From positions 1 through 64,000 of the forward strand of contig NZ_JACXXN010000019.1 of the NCBI RefSeq assembly GCF_014904695.1: DNA of 64,000 nt, given 5' to 3'. The notes beneath the pieces are model-generated. The model made no database searches and was not told the origin of the DNA. It saw nothing but the letters and a program-made list of their open reading frames with translations. The first letter of the stretch is position 1, and each line of letters opens with the position of its first letter. Shown piece by piece: positions 29,925-40,093 of the stretch. The stretch is from Nostoc sp. MG11 (lineage in GTDB: Bacteria; Cyanobacteriota; Cyanobacteriia; Cyanobacteriales; Nostocaceae). The translations under genes were made by a program, and so were the position numbers.

Positions 29925-30062
29925 ATGGACTATATAGAAAAGGTGCTGGAAAAGCTTAAGGAATTAGCACGCAAGCTAATTGAGAGCCTGCTAGGGCCGG
30001 AGGCTGAGCCGGAACCGGAACTGATTCCGATTCCTGTAAATGAACGATCGCGCCGTCGATAA
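29925..30062 (+). CDS. Small 45-residue protein upstream of aroQ
   Basis: This short ORF encodes [18 protein letters not shown] followed by [20 protein letters not shown] and a basic end (NERSRRR). The N-terminal half is a strongly amphipathic helix and the C-terminal half is Glu/Pro-rich. CAGGAG lies 11 bases before the ATG. The stop is only 11 bp before the aroQ start, suggesting cotranscription. I do not recognise a named family. The ordered composition and the spacing argue that it is real. Confidence 0.6.
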   Translation: MDYIEKVLEKLKELARKLIESLLGPEAEPEPELIPIPVNERSRRR

Positions 30063-30073
30063 GAGCATTAAGC

Positions 30074-30541
30074 GTGCTAAATTCGACATTACAACCCTTA
30101 AGCATTTTAGTACTGCATGGGCCAAACCTCAATTTGTTAGGACAAAGAGAACCAGGTATTTATGGCTCTTTGACTCTGCATGAAATTAGTCGCCTGTTAG
30201 AAGAAGAAGCACTAAAGTCACAGGTGAAAGTTTTTTCAGTACAATCAAATCATGAAGGGGTTTTGGTAGATACTATTCATGAAGCATTAGGACAATATCA
30301 GGGAATTTTAATTAATGCAGGAGCATACACCCATACAAGTGTAGCTTTGCGTGATGCGATCGCAGCTGTTAACCTGCCTACAGTAGAAGTACATCTAAGT
30401 AACATTTACCGCCGAGAAGATTTTCGTCATCATTCGTATATTGCTCCAGTAGCCATCGGGCAAATAAGTGGTTTTGGTGTTCACAGTTATTTATTAGGTT
30501 TACAAGCTTTAGTGCATATTTTAAGAAAGGATAAGGTGTAA
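30074..30541 (+). CDS. aroQ: 3-dehydroquinate dehydratase, type II
   Basis: AroQ removes water from 3-dehydroquinate in the shikimate pathway to aromatic amino acids. The 155 residues show all type II motifs: [18 protein letters not shown] with catalytic Y30, [22 protein letters not shown] and [17 protein letters not shown] with catalytic H107. The start is GTG at 30074; it lies just after the stop of the 45-residue ORF. Length and motifs are standard. Confidence 0.97.
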   Translation: MLNSTLQPLSILVLHGPNLNLLGQREPGIYGSLTLHEISRLLEEEALKSQVKVFSVQSNHEGVLVDTIHEALGQYQGILINAGAYTHTSVALRDAIAAVNLPTVEVHLSNIYRREDFRHHSYIAPVAIGQISGFGVHSYLLGLQALVHILRKDKV

Positions 30542-30818
30542 AGAAGGCGTTATTTGAGATTAGAGGCTCCTGGAGATTAAGCCACTAGTATAGTGTGGCG
30601 AAAATAAATCACCTATTCACAATCGGTCAAACGCTTGCGATATGACAATTATGAATTATGTAAAGCCTTCTCTTCTCTACGATAGGCTGCGCCAACCAAC
30701 ATAGATATGTTTAAAGCGCAGTGAGACGTAGCCCCAGAGCGAAGTACAAATTACACAAAGTAAGGGTAGGGTAGGATAAAGTATTAAACGTTTTAACCTG
30801 CCATCCTTCAGGAATTTT

Positions 30819-31775
30819 ATGCGCTACTCTGTTATGAGTCGATTTAGAGGCACTTTATTGGGAGCATTCCTAGGAGAAAGCTTAATCTCTGATCGCGAAA
30901 CAAAGTCTGAGAATTGCTTGCATTTCGGCAAAATGGCAGTTGTGGGTACTGAAAGTTTAATAACGCTCGGCAGATTAGATGTAAATGACTGGATAGCGCG
31001 TCAACAACCAGAATCTCCTCATTTAGACGCAACTGATATCATCTCAATAAAAGTAGTTCTTGCCACATTACCAGTGGCACTTTTTTTTCACGACAATACA
31101 ATTAAACTACGACAAAATTTGCTACGTGTGCTACAAATCTGGGAGGATGACCCAGTGATCAGAGATGCAACATTAGCAGTAGGATATGCGATCGCTCAAT
31201 CTCTCAATGAAAAACTTGACCCACAAACTTTTATTCCACAAACAATTGCTTTTCTTGGAGAAACGCCGACATCAGTACCACAACAATTATTAAAAGTTCA
31301 TACTTTGTTAGAGCAAGGAGCTGGATTAGAAAGAGCGCAAGCCGAGTTGAGTAGGGAAGAAAAGCTGAGTAACACTATTGCTATAGCATTTTACTGTTTT
31401 CTTAGTACATTAGAAGACTTTCGCCTTGCAGTTTTGCGAGCTACCCACAATAGCGGTTCCACGATGCAAGATACTACACGTTTAAAACTACAGGCTACAG
31501 GTGCAATTACTGGAGCTTTATCTGGAGCATATAACAGTACAGCAGGTATTCCTGTAAATTGGCGAGTCTTGCTCTCACAAGCAAATTTAACAGCATGGGG
31601 ACTGGCCAACTTTTCTCAAATGCTAAAATTAGCTGATGCGCTTTTGGCTGTGTGGTCAGGAATGTATAATTTCGCTTTAAATCCCAGCGAGTTAAGAGAG
31701 GGCGGATGTGCCACATTTTTGGAAGTTACTCCGCTCTGCGTCTACGCAGCTCCTCGCATCATCCGGTCGCGTTAA
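30819..31775 (+). CDS. ADP-ribosylglycohydrolase-like protein, catalytic residues missing
   Basis: The 318 residues follow the all-helical ADP-ribosylglycohydrolase plan. They have a glycine-rich start (RFRGTLLGAFLGE), a late AIAFYCFLSTLEDFRLAVLR segment, and the G-A-I-T-G-A-L-x-G-A-Y motif with IPVNW. Active enzymes carry Asp/Thr clusters that bind two Mg ions (GD near the start, DDT, GGDxDT before GAIxGA). Here those places read GESL and NSGST, so hydrolase activity is doubtful. It may bind a ligand or regulate another protein. The start may be the ATG five codons later (MSRFRG). It is followed by the HD phosphodiesterase gene on the same strand after 257 bp. Confidence 0.7.
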   Translation: MRYSVMSRFRGTLLGAFLGESLISDRETKSENCLHFGKMAVVGTESLITLGRLDVNDWIARQQPESPHLDATDIISIKVVLATLPVALFFHDNTIKLRQNLLRVLQIWEDDPVIRDATLAVGYAIAQSLNEKLDPQTFIPQTIAFLGETPTSVPQQLLKVHTLLEQGAGLERAQAELSREEKLSNTIAIAFYCFLSTLEDFRLAVLRATHNSGSTMQDTTRLKLQATGAITGALSGAYNSTAGIPVNWRVLLSQANLTAWGLANFSQMLKLADALLAVWSGMYNFALNPSELREGGCATFLEVTPLCVYAAPRIIRSR

Positions 31776-32032
31776 TGCTACTCTCACTAAACAACAGTGC
31801 GGTTGTGAAATGCTAAACACCACCAATGAAATCAGTAACCACCTTTTTTAGTATTTTTATATACCACAATTACTTAGCAAACCCTCAATCTTAGTGTGCA
31901 GGTAGCTATTGTGGCAAATCGGCTTCAACCAGCTCCTACCACTGAAGTTGCGATAGCGGAAGCCGCAGATCAGACTTTTCTTCGGATTGTCTTATTTTGA
32001 GCTATCAAAGTCAGCAACTGCAGGTAGAGGTA

Positions 32033-34708
32033 ATGAAAACGCAGCAATTTTTGCAGTTCTTGACCCAGCAATTGACTTACTGGCGGCGACAGTACAAAGC
32101 ACTACGTCGCAAGGTAAAGTTGTTTGGAAAAAACACAAGTCCTGACGGTCAAAGCTATAAAGAGGAATTTCACAAGACTATCTTCAGGAATGTCCGCCTA
32201 TATCTCTCAAAGAATAGTGATAAAGGCGGACACCGAAAACGAGGGATAGCCTTAAGTTCAATGGCAAAATCGGTCAAAACTAATAAAAGCACGCATACAA
32301 TCTTTTTAAGTTGGGTACATGAACAGCGTTCCTGTGTGATTTTGGCGATCGCAATAGTAACTTTAACAGGCATAATTGGGCATAAATTCTACAACCAGCC
32401 CCAACTCAAAGTAGGAACTCCTGCACCACAGACGATTAGAGCACCCTACACAGCTAGTATCGAAGATAAGAAAAAAACAGAAGCTCAGCGCAAAGCCGTC
32501 AGTAAAAATTCCATCTCAGTGTTGATGGTCGATGTGCAAATGAATGAACAGATCGACCAATATCTACAACAACTTTTGGATAATGGCGACGAAATTCGTG
32601 CCCTTGCTGGCTCATTTCCTTTTTTTGACACTTCAATTTTGCCTATCTCCATTCAGCGTTACCTCCGCTCTTGTCCTGAACCAGAATGGCAAGCACTGCA
32701 AGTAGCTTTAGAAAATACTAAAAATAATCAAAAGCAAGCCACAGCACAACAAACCTCTACACCTGGGAAAACTTCTGCTGTTAAGCAGACTGGTGCTTGG
32801 TGGAACGCACCTACAGGACTACCTCCAGAGGATGCAAAACCCATTGATTTTTCTAAAAACATCAACTTTACTCAAGCAGTAGCCGAACTAGCAGCTTACC
32901 GGATCACAACTTCTGAAAAAAACTTGTCCTCACTGATTGCCCACATATCCCAAGCACGTCAAGCATATACCCAAGCCACTGCTAAACTTTTACAGTTGGA
33001 GACACTTAACCTAGAAGCAATATACGAGGAAACTGTTCTTTTAGACTTATCAGATGAGGAGTGGCTAAAAACACAAACAGGAATCCATCAGAGTGCCGAG
33101 CGGATTCTCACCCAAGGTATCCCATCGGGACTGCCAAAAAATATTTTACAAGATGCAGTGAACCTGCAAGTGCAAGTGTTTGTACCTAAAGCGGCCGAAT
33201 CCTTAGCAAGCAGACTGTTATTGGCCGTACTCCAGCCGAATCTAAAGAACGATCAAGAACAAACTACACAACAAGCTCAAAAGGCAGTCGATGGGGTGAC
33301 ACCCGTGATGGTGGAGGTGCAGTATGGTCAGGTAATTGTCAGCAAGGGAGAGCAGATTAATGCGTGGGACTTTGAAGTGCTGGAGCATTATCGCCTGATT
33401 CGTCGGGAAGTTAACTGGTCGGAGTTGACGAAGTTAGGAGGTATTATTACGGTTGCAGTTGGCATTTTTGTCTTTGTAGAACGCCATATTAAGAACCAAT
33501 TGCGACAACGCGATCGCCTGTTGGTATTGCTGCTTACCCTGAGTACGCCAGGACTAGTAACGATGGGTATACCGTACACCTCTTGGAGTGCCATTGGTTT
33601 ATTGTTAGGTAGCTTCTATGGCCCCACTTTAGGAGTAACAGTTGTGGGATTGCTGTTGCTGTTACTAGGAATTAGTTTAGATATCAGCAAGATTTCGCTT
33701 TTAGCTGGTGCTGCGGGTGGAATATTGGGGAGTTCCTTGGCGCAACGACTGCGATCGCGTGAAGAACTGGCATTATTGGGTATTGCCATTGCTTTAACTC
33801 AAGGCGGCATTTACCTAATTGTTAAGCTTTTAATCGGTGAAGCATTTGGTTCAACATGGTATATCGTACTCCGAGAAGCCGCGTTATTTGCTTTATCTGG
33901 CTTAGCTTGGAGTGTTGTAGCTTTGGGCTTGAGTCCTTATCTAGAAAAACTTTTTGACTTAGTCACTCCAATCCGTTTAGCAGAACTGGCAAACCCCAAC
34001 CGCCCCTTACTAAAACGACTTGCTACTGAAACTCCTGGGACTTTTCAGCATACCTTGTTTGTATCTACCCTTGCCGAAGCCGCTGCTAAAAAACTGGGAT
34101 GCAATGTCGAGCTGGTAAGGGCCGGAACACTATATCACGATATCGGCAAAATGCACGACCCTCTTGCTTTTATTGAAAATCAAATGGGGGGCCCAAATAA
34201 ACATGATACAGAGATTAAAGACCCTTGGAAGAGTGCAGAAATTATTAAAAAGCACGTCAGTGAAGGGTTAGTAATGGCGCGTAAACACCTTTTGCCCACA
34301 GCGATTCAAGCTTTTATACCGGAGCATCAAGGGACGATGCTGATTGCTTATTTCTATCATCAAGCCCAGCAAATGGCGCAGGAAGACCCCAGTCTAACAG
34401 TAGACGAAGCAGACTTTCGTTACGATGGTCCAATTCCCCAATCACGGGAAACAGGAATTGTAATGTTGGCAGATTCCTGTGAGGCGGCGCTGCGATCGCT
34501 CAAGGACGCTTCCCCAGAACAAGCTTTAACGATGCTTAACAACATCCTCCGTGCCAGATGGCAAGATGATCAAATGATAGATTCTGGGATAACACGCAAA
34601 GAAATGTCACAAATCGCCCAAATATTCGTGGAAGTTTGGCAGCAATTCCATCACAAACGTATTGCTTATCCCAAGTTACAGGCTAGTAATACTGCGCGGA
34701 ATTCGTAA
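32033..34708 (+). CDS. 7TM-HD phosphohydrolase, PgpH-type (c-di-AMP phosphodiesterase family)
   Basis: Proteins of this plan (7TMR-HDED, 7TM, HD domain) include PgpH, which hydrolyses cyclic di-AMP. In 891 residues one sees a cytoplasmic N-terminus, a first membrane helix (about 100-120) and a large extracellular region (about 125-460). Several membrane helices follow (about 465-650), then a cytoplasmic HD domain with HTLFVSTLAEAA (H673) and the metal-binding pair in YHDIGK (H702-D703). The frame is open to a TTG at 31997; the ATG at 32033 is preferred because AGAGGT precedes it. c-di-AMP control of osmotic balance is known in cyanobacteria; a role here is inferred. Confidence 0.9.
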   Translation: MKTQQFLQFLTQQLTYWRRQYKALRRKVKLFGKNTSPDGQSYKEEFHKTIFRNVRLYLSKNSDKGGHRKRGIALSSMAKSVKTNKSTHTIFLSWVHEQRSCVILAIAIVTLTGIIGHKFYNQPQLKVGTPAPQTIRAPYTASIEDKKKTEAQRKAVSKNSISVLMVDVQMNEQIDQYLQQLLDNGDEIRALAGSFPFFDTSILPISIQRYLRSCPEPEWQALQVALENTKNNQKQATAQQTSTPGKTSAVKQTGAWWNAPTGLPPEDAKPIDFSKNINFTQAVAELAAYRITTSEKNLSSLIAHISQARQAYTQATAKLLQLETLNLEAIYEETVLLDLSDEEWLKTQTGIHQSAERILTQGIPSGLPKNILQDAVNLQVQVFVPKAAESLASRLLLAVLQPNLKNDQEQTTQQAQKAVDGVTPVMVEVQYGQVIVSKGEQINAWDFEVLEHYRLIRREVNWSELTKLGGIITVAVGIFVFVERHIKNQLRQRDRLLVLLLTLSTPGLVTMGIPYTSWSAIGLLLGSFYGPTLGVTVVGLLLLLLGISLDISKISLLAGAAGGILGSSLAQRLRSREELALLGIAIALTQGGIYLIVKLLIGEAFGSTWYIVLREAALFALSGLAWSVVALGLSPYLEKLFDLVTPIRLAELANPNRPLLKRLATETPGTFQHTLFVSTLAEAAAKKLGCNVELVRAGTLYHDIGKMHDPLAFIENQMGGPNKHDTEIKDPWKSAEIIKKHVSEGLVMARKHLLPTAIQAFIPEHQGTMLIAYFYHQAQQMAQEDPSLTVDEADFRYDGPIPQSRETGIVMLADSCEAALRSLKDASPEQALTMLNNILRARWQDDQMIDSGITRKEMSQIAQIFVEVWQQFHHKRIAYPKLQASNTARNS

Positions 34709-34744
34709 TTCATCTTTGATTGAGTCAGTTCGGCGTTAAACAAA

Positions 34745-34963
34745 ATGGTTACTTTAACTATTCGTTTAACAGACGAGAAACACAACAGATTAAAAGAACT
34801 TGCTCAAGCTAAAGGCATAAGTGTTAACAAGCTGATTGAAGAACTTTCCACCATAGCTTGATCAAAATTTAATGCCAGTACTAAATTTAAAGCAATGGCT
34901 GCAACTGGCAACCTAGAAGAAGGCTTAAGAATACTGGCTAAACTTGATACTCTAACAGAATAG
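34745..34963 (+). pseudogene. HicB-like ribbon-helix-helix antitoxin with in-frame stop
   Basis: The 73-codon frame starts MVTLTIRLTDEKHNRLKELA and GISVNKLIEELSTIA, the ribbon-helix-helix DNA-binding part of a HicB-family orphan antitoxin. It is broken by TGA at codon 39 (34859-34861). The frame continues without further stops through FKAMAATGNLEEGLRILAKL to TAG at 34961, which is the usual second half of the family. One nonsense mutation therefore explains the interruption. No toxin gene is adjacent. Confidence 0.75.
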
Positions 34964-35008
34964 AAATAAGAGAGCTTATATCGCAATTACAGTTAAGTTA
35001 AGTGCAAT

Positions 35009-36226
35009 CTAGCCAGATAATCGCTGCCAAGTAAGTTCTTTTGTAGCCTCATCCCAATGCCAGCGCAATAAATTGGCGGGTTGATTTGCGGTAATTCCTG
35101 GTAAAGCGATCGCCCTTGCCGTTGGCTTTGCTATCGCTTCTCTAGGTGCGTTGGTAGCTAGCGCGATGGCATTTTCCACATCACAAATTCCCCACTTCAC
35201 CAAATTCTGCACTCCCACTAATAAAGGCAAAGTAGTTCCTGATAAAGTACCATCTGGCAATCGTGCCTTACCATTTTTTACTTCAATTTGCCGACTATCC
35301 CAAGGATACACCCCATCAGGTAATCCCAGAGGTGCGAGAGCATCACTGACAAGAAAAAGTCCTTGAGAAAAAGGAGAATAGCTAGCACGAAGTAAGATTT
35401 GTAGCATCGTAGGCGAAACGTGCTCACCATCAGCAATCAAACCACACATTACATTAGGATGGATAATTGCTGCTCCCAGTAATCCCGGTTCGCGATGATG
35501 TAATGATGGCATAGCGTTGAAAGCGTGAGTTACCATCGTCGCACCCAATTCAAACGCACGTTGCGCTTCGGCGGCTGTTGCTTGAGAATGTCCTAAACTA
35601 ACGGTGATTCCTAAAGAACGCAAATAGGGAATGACTTCACCAGTTGGATCTAACTCCGGTGCGAGAGTAATGACTTTTACAACATGAGCATAATTGCCTA
35701 AAACCCGCTTGACTTCCGCAATTGTTAGGGGTAACAGGTATTCTGCTGGGTGTGCGCCGCGCTTTTGGAAATTCAAAAATGGGCCTTCTAGATGTACTCC
35801 CAGAATTTTGGCCCCTGCTTGTTGATTGGGGAGAATATCAGCAATGACAGCAAGCGATCGCTGAATATTTTCTACTGAAGTTGTCACTAACGTCGGTAAA
35901 AATCCATCTACTCCAACATCCCACAAAAATTGAGAGATTTTCTGGAGCATATAAGCATTTTCTGGATGTAAATCGGGAAATGCCAATCCTAATGCGCCAT
36001 TAATCTGCAAATCGACGCCGCCTAAAGAAATCCAGTCACCAGCAACGTCCACCACTTGCAGATCGTCTGCTGGAGGACGTTTGAGAACTGTACCCATTGG
36101 TAAAATTTGCTCAATTATGCCCTCTTGACCAATTAAGAGCATCTGCAAATCTTTGTAACCGGGTACTCTAGCATTGATAATGTCTATGTTTTTCGCGTTG
36201 GGATTTAGTGTTGCTTTGGTCATCAC
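35009..36226 (-). CDS. nagA: N-acetylglucosamine-6-phosphate deacetylase
   Basis: NagA removes acetate from GlcNAc-6-phosphate in amino-sugar recycling. The 405 residues form an amidohydrolase barrel with the motifs GVDLQINGA, GVHLEGPF (metal-binding glutamate), SLGHSQA, THAFNAM (metal histidines) and the catalytic aspartate in LVSDALAP. No nagB or sugar transporter is nearby, so wall or heterocyst-envelope recycling is as likely as uptake. It is divergent from purE with a 75-bp gap. Confidence 0.94.
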   Translation of the reverse strand: MMTKATLNPNAKNIDIINARVPGYKDLQMLLIGQEGIIEQILPMGTVLKRPPADDLQVVDVAGDWISLGGVDLQINGALGLAFPDLHPENAYMLQKISQFLWDVGVDGFLPTLVTTSVENIQRSLAVIADILPNQQAGAKILGVHLEGPFLNFQKRGAHPAEYLLPLTIAEVKRVLGNYAHVVKVITLAPELDPTGEVIPYLRSLGITVSLGHSQATAAEAQRAFELGATMVTHAFNAMPSLHHREPGLLGAAIIHPNVMCGLIADGEHVSPTMLQILLRASYSPFSQGLFLVSDALAPLGLPDGVYPWDSRQIEVKNGKARLPDGTLSGTTLPLLVGVQNLVKWGICDVENAIALATNAPREAIAKPTARAIALPGITANQPANLLRWHWDEATKELTWQRLSG

Positions 36227-36301
36227 ATTAGCTAGAGAATAAGTAAATCTGACCCGATTTTAGATGCAACAATCGGCGATTAATCCAAAATCTAAAATTC
36301 T

Positions 36302-36820
36302 ATGACTCCTCTTATCGGTATTATCATGGGCAGCGATTCCGATTTGCCCACTATGAAAGATGCGATCGCCATCTGTGAAGAGTTTGGTATCGAGAACGAA
36401 GTAGCGATCGTTTCTGCTCATCGTACCCCAGAACGCATGGTGCAATATGCCCAACAAGCTCACAAACGCGGCATTAAGGTAATTATCGCTGGTGCGGGTG
36501 GTGCTGCTCATCTCCCCGGAATGGTAGCATCTTTAACCCCACTTCCTGTAATTGGTGTTCCCATACCCACCCGTCACTTGCAAGGTGTTGATTCTTTGTA
36601 CTCGATTGTACAAATGCCTGCGGGTATCCCGGTGGCAACAGTGGCAATAGGTAGTGCCAAAAATGCTGGTCTTTTAGCAATACAAATTCTCGCTACCCAA
36701 CAGCCAGAATTACTAGAAAGAGTTCAACAATATCGCCAAGACTTATTTGAATCAGTAATTGCAAAGCAAACAAAACTAGAACAACTGGGCTATAAGGAAT
36801 ATTTACAACAAATGCTTTAA
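36302..36820 (+). CDS. purE: N5-carboxyaminoimidazole ribonucleotide mutase
   Basis: PurE rearranges N5-CAIR to CAIR in purine synthesis. The 172 residues carry the class I signature [16 protein letters not shown] with the active-site serine and aspartate, [10 protein letters not shown] with the catalytic histidine, and [12 protein letters not shown]. This is the bacterial type that needs PurK. The other purine gene of the window is purH at 48622, not linked. Confidence 0.97.
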   Translation: MTPLIGIIMGSDSDLPTMKDAIAICEEFGIENEVAIVSAHRTPERMVQYAQQAHKRGIKVIIAGAGGAAHLPGMVASLTPLPVIGVPIPTRHLQGVDSLYSIVQMPAGIPVATVAIGSAKNAGLLAIQILATQQPELLERVQQYRQDLFESVIAKQTKLEQLGYKEYLQQML

Positions 36821-37770
36821 GTAAGGGTGAGTTCGATAAACCTCTTGCTGCCTTGAATTTTAGCCTCTTTAAAAGTATAAGTAAAAAGCTATGTTGTTTA
36901 TAGATTTTTTGTTATCTATTAGACCTCTTGCATAAGTCAATATTTGTTAAATCGAACCATAAATGAACACAGCGGAAAGTTTGCGCGTCCTGGTTTACTG
37001 GCGCAAAACTATTAATTACGTCTACCTACTTAATAGCCTCCCAAATACTTACCTTTTAGAGGATGTTTTAAAAGGGTCTTTTGTTGTCATGCTGTAGCTT
37101 GCTTCCCGCAAGGTACACAGCGAAGCATCTGGTGTATGTACCCAAAACCTTAGATTCTTCCTTGCGCTTCTCTACGATAGGCTCCGCCCTAAGCATAGCT
37201 ATGCCGCAGGCTTTACGTTCCACACCCTGCGGGAAGCCGCAGAAGCGTCTACGGAATGACAGTTTTATACCTTGTTGGACTTTTAAAACATCCTTCTTAC
37301 TCATACTTACTATTTAATATTTTTCCCGAATTTACACATTCAATGCCAATATTCTTTTGCTTGAATTGGAAAGCCAGGAATCTATATAAATAGAACTTTA
37401 TGATATCTATAGATTATTTTTTATTCATTAATAACTTACTAACTACTCATGGAAATAGATAAACTTTTACTTATACCTGCCATCTAATATTTATTTAACA
37501 ATTAACGTTTCTAAATGAACCATTTTATCTTAAAAGCCTGTACACTAATTTGAACAAGCTTAGCAACAACTTATATTCATAACGAAACTGAGTAAGTCAA
37601 TTCATCCAAGATTTGACCAAATTAGTCAAAACCAGCTTTTTTATTACAAAAGGCTGAAATCGGCAAAATGGCTAGAGCTTTAAATCCTCATTAATAACGC
37701 AGTAGACATGAGTTTTCTTTTGTCTCAATTTTCATGTTTAAAAAATAAACTTCGCCTTTAAGGAGACATT
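36821..37770. other. Long intergenic region upstream of the cmp-like operon
   Basis: About 950 bases with no supported gene. It holds a single MITE end (tagacctcttgca, 36920-36932), a 21-nt segment (37012-37032) almost identical to 22612-22632, and a MITE-like element (37061-37293). An AT-rich leader of about 470 bases precedes the operon. No GTA-N8-TAC NtcA site was found in 37300-37770. Confidence 0.5.
37061..37293. mobile_element. MITE-like element with 14-bp inverted ends
   Basis: Perfect inverted ends ggatgttttaaaag (37061-37074) and cttttaaaacatcc (37280-37293) bound a 233-bp segment. The interior is GC-rich with short palindromes (cttgcttcccgcaag, ccctgcgggaagccgcag). It contains no transposase. 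ORFs visible in it on both strands are repeat artefacts. Confidence 0.6.
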
Positions 37771-39153
37771 ATGACAGAATTTTTTAATCAACTTTCTCGC
37801 CGTAAATTTATTTTTACAGCCGGAGTATCTATGAGTGCTGTATTCCTTAAAGGTTGTTTAGGAAATCCTCCTGAAAACCTGACTGGTGGTAGCACACAAG
37901 CACAGTCGGCGGCTGTGCCTGTTGCTCAACTTAGCCCTGAACAAACGCCAGAAACTACTACAGTCAAGTTGGGATATATTCCCATTGTGGAAGCGGCTCC
38001 TCTAATTATTGCTAAAGAAAAAGGCTTTTTTGCTAAGTATGGCATGACCAAAGTTGACCTTTCTAAACAGGCTTCTTGGGGTTCAGCACGGGACAATGTA
38101 GAAATTGGTTCGGCTGGTGGTGGCATTGATGGTGGTCAATGGCAAATGCCAATGCCACATTTAATTACAGAAGGTTTAATTACCAAGGGCAATCAAAAAA
38201 TTCCCATGTATGTTTTGTGTCAATTAATTACACATGGAAATGGAATTGCGATCGCCAGCAAGCACCAAGGCAAAGGTATTAGTTTACAGCTCGCTAGCGC
38301 TAAGTCCTTATTTACACAACTCAAATCCTCCACCCCTTTCACCGCCGCCTTCACCTTCCCCCACGTCAACCAAGATCTTTGGATTCGCTATTGGTTAGCG
38401 GCTGGCGATATAGATCCAGATGCAGATGTCAAGCTACTTACAGTACCGGCGGCTCAAACTGTTGCCAACATGAAAACCGGAACAATGGATGCTTTCAGTA
38501 CTGGCGACCCCTGGCCTTATCGCCTTGTTCAAGACAAAATTGGTTACGTCGCAGCATTAACCGCAGAGATTTGGAAGAATCACCCCGAAGAATACTTTGC
38601 GATGAAAGCCGATTGGGTTGACAAAAATCCCAAAGCAACAAAAGCGTTACTCAAAGGCATTATGGAGGCGCAGCAGTGGTTAGATAATTTCGATAACCGC
38701 AAAGAAGCAGCTCAAATTCTGGCTGGGCGAAATTATTTCAATCTTTCTTCACCTGAGATTTTGGCAGATCCATTCCAAGGCAAGTATGACATGGGTGATG
38801 GTCGCAAAATTGATGATAAATCAATGGCAGCTTACTACTGGAAAGATGAAAAGGGTAGTGTTTCTTATCCCTATAAGAGCCATGATTTGTGGTTCATAGT
38901 TGAAAACGTTCGCTGGGGATTTTTACCAAAAGATTATCTTGCCAATAATGCAGCTAAGGCTAAAGAACTGATCAACAAAGTCAACCGCGAAGATATTTGG
39001 AAAGAAGCTGCTAAAGAAGCAGGATTTGCCGCTGCTGATATTCCTACAAATACATCCCGTGGTGTAGAAGAGTTTTTTGATGGCACCAAGTTTGACCCAG
39101 AGAAGCCAGAAGAATACTTGAAGAGTTTGAAAATCAAGAAAGTCAGTGTTTAG
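37771..39153 (+). CDS. cmpA: CmpA/NrtA-family substrate-binding lipoprotein (bicarbonate or nitrate)
   Basis: This is the periplasmic binding protein of a four-gene ABC importer. The 460 residues start with a twin-arginine signal (SRRKF, R10-R11) and a lipobox ending in C29 (VFLKGC). The SBP domain follows with [40 protein letters not shown] and [10 protein letters not shown]. NrtA and CmpA are close relatives. CmpA is preferred because nirA and narB are absent, the RxxxxxIG ligand loop lacks the NrtA lysine, and the end LKIKKVSV resembles CmpA. These are memory-based comparisons, so nitrate is not excluded. Spacing to the permease is 92 bp. Confidence 0.65.
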   Translation: MTEFFNQLSRRKFIFTAGVSMSAVFLKGCLGNPPENLTGGSTQAQSAAVPVAQLSPEQTPETTTVKLGYIPIVEAAPLIIAKEKGFFAKYGMTKVDLSKQASWGSARDNVEIGSAGGGIDGGQWQMPMPHLITEGLITKGNQKIPMYVLCQLITHGNGIAIASKHQGKGISLQLASAKSLFTQLKSSTPFTAAFTFPHVNQDLWIRYWLAAGDIDPDADVKLLTVPAAQTVANMKTGTMDAFSTGDPWPYRLVQDKIGYVAALTAEIWKNHPEEYFAMKADWVDKNPKATKALLKGIMEAQQWLDNFDNRKEAAQILAGRNYFNLSSPEILADPFQGKYDMGDGRKIDDKSMAAYYWKDEKGSVSYPYKSHDLWFIVENVRWGFLPKDYLANNAAKAKELINKVNREDIWKEAAKEAGFAAADIPTNTSRGVEEFFDGTKFDPEKPEEYLKSLKIKKVSV

Positions 39154-39245
39154 TCATGATTAAAGTTCGTAGTTGATGCTTTAGCGCTACAGCGCTAACT
39201 ACAAACAAAGAAATAACAAATAAAATTTGAGGAGAACATAGCAAG

Positions 39246-40085
39246 ATGACACTCGCCCAAAAACGCCCTGCAAGCCCTAAATTTAGTAACGGCTTTATAT
39301 CCGGTCTGCAAAAGCAATTTCCTAATATCATACCGCCGACGATCGCGATCGCAATTTTTCTAATTATCTGGCAACTATTCGCTTTAACTCCTGGAGCTAC
39401 ATTACCAGGCCCAATACAGGTTGTTCGAGAAACTTGGGTACTCATTTTCTGGCCATTTTATGACAGAGGTGGCATCGATAAGGGTCTATTTTGGCAGATT
39501 CTCGCTAGCCTCAAACGGGTTGCAATTAGTTATACCCTAGCGGCGATCGTTGGTATTGGCTTGGGAATTTTGATTGGTGTCAACCAAACAATGTCCAAGG
39601 CTTTAGATCCAATTTTTCAATTACTACGAACTGTACCACCTCTGGCTTGGGTTCCGATTTCTTTGGCAGCTTTGCGACAAAATGAACCAGCCGCCCTGTT
39701 CGTGATTTTTATTACAGCGATTTGGCCGATTTTAATTAACACTGCTGTCGGCGTCACCCAAATTCCTCAAGATTACAACAACGTCGCCAAAGTTCTGCAA
39801 CTTAGCCGCAAAGAATATTTCACGAATATTCTGATTCCAGCAGCGTTACCCTACATTTTTACTGGGTTGAGAATTGCGATCGGTTTGGCTTGGTTGGCAA
39901 TTATCGCCGCAGAAATTGTCATGTCCGGTATTGTCGGAATTGGCTTTTTTATCTGGGATGCCTATCAAAACAACAACGTCAGTGAAGTGATTTTGGCTCT
40001 AATTTATATCGGTGTTGTTGGTCTGGTGCTAGATAAAATGATGGGTTGGCTGCAAAACAAGATTTTGCCAGCAGAACAAAAATAG
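39246..40085 (+). CDS. cmpB: Bicarbonate/nitrate ABC transporter permease (CmpB/NrtB)
   Basis: This 279-residue inner-membrane permease has about six helices. The coupling (EAA) loop that contacts the ATPases reads VLQLSRKEYFTNILIPAALP, followed by FTGLRIAIGLAWLAIIAAE. Second gene of the operon, with GAGGAGAA before the ATG at 39246. Substrate assignment follows the binding protein. Confidence 0.7.
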   Translation: MTLAQKRPASPKFSNGFISGLQKQFPNIIPPTIAIAIFLIIWQLFALTPGATLPGPIQVVRETWVLIFWPFYDRGGIDKGLFWQILASLKRVAISYTLAAIVGIGLGILIGVNQTMSKALDPIFQLLRTVPPLAWVPISLAALRQNEPAALFVIFITAIWPILINTAVGVTQIPQDYNNVAKVLQLSRKEYFTNILIPAALPYIFTGLRIAIGLAWLAIIAAEIVMSGIVGIGFFIWDAYQNNNVSEVILALIYIGVVGLVLDKMMGWLQNKILPAEQK

Positions 40086-40093
40086 TTATTCAA

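Noticed and set aside
37081-37317. ORFs of 78 codons on both strands
   Set aside because: Both come from the GC-rich palindromic interior of the MITE-like element.
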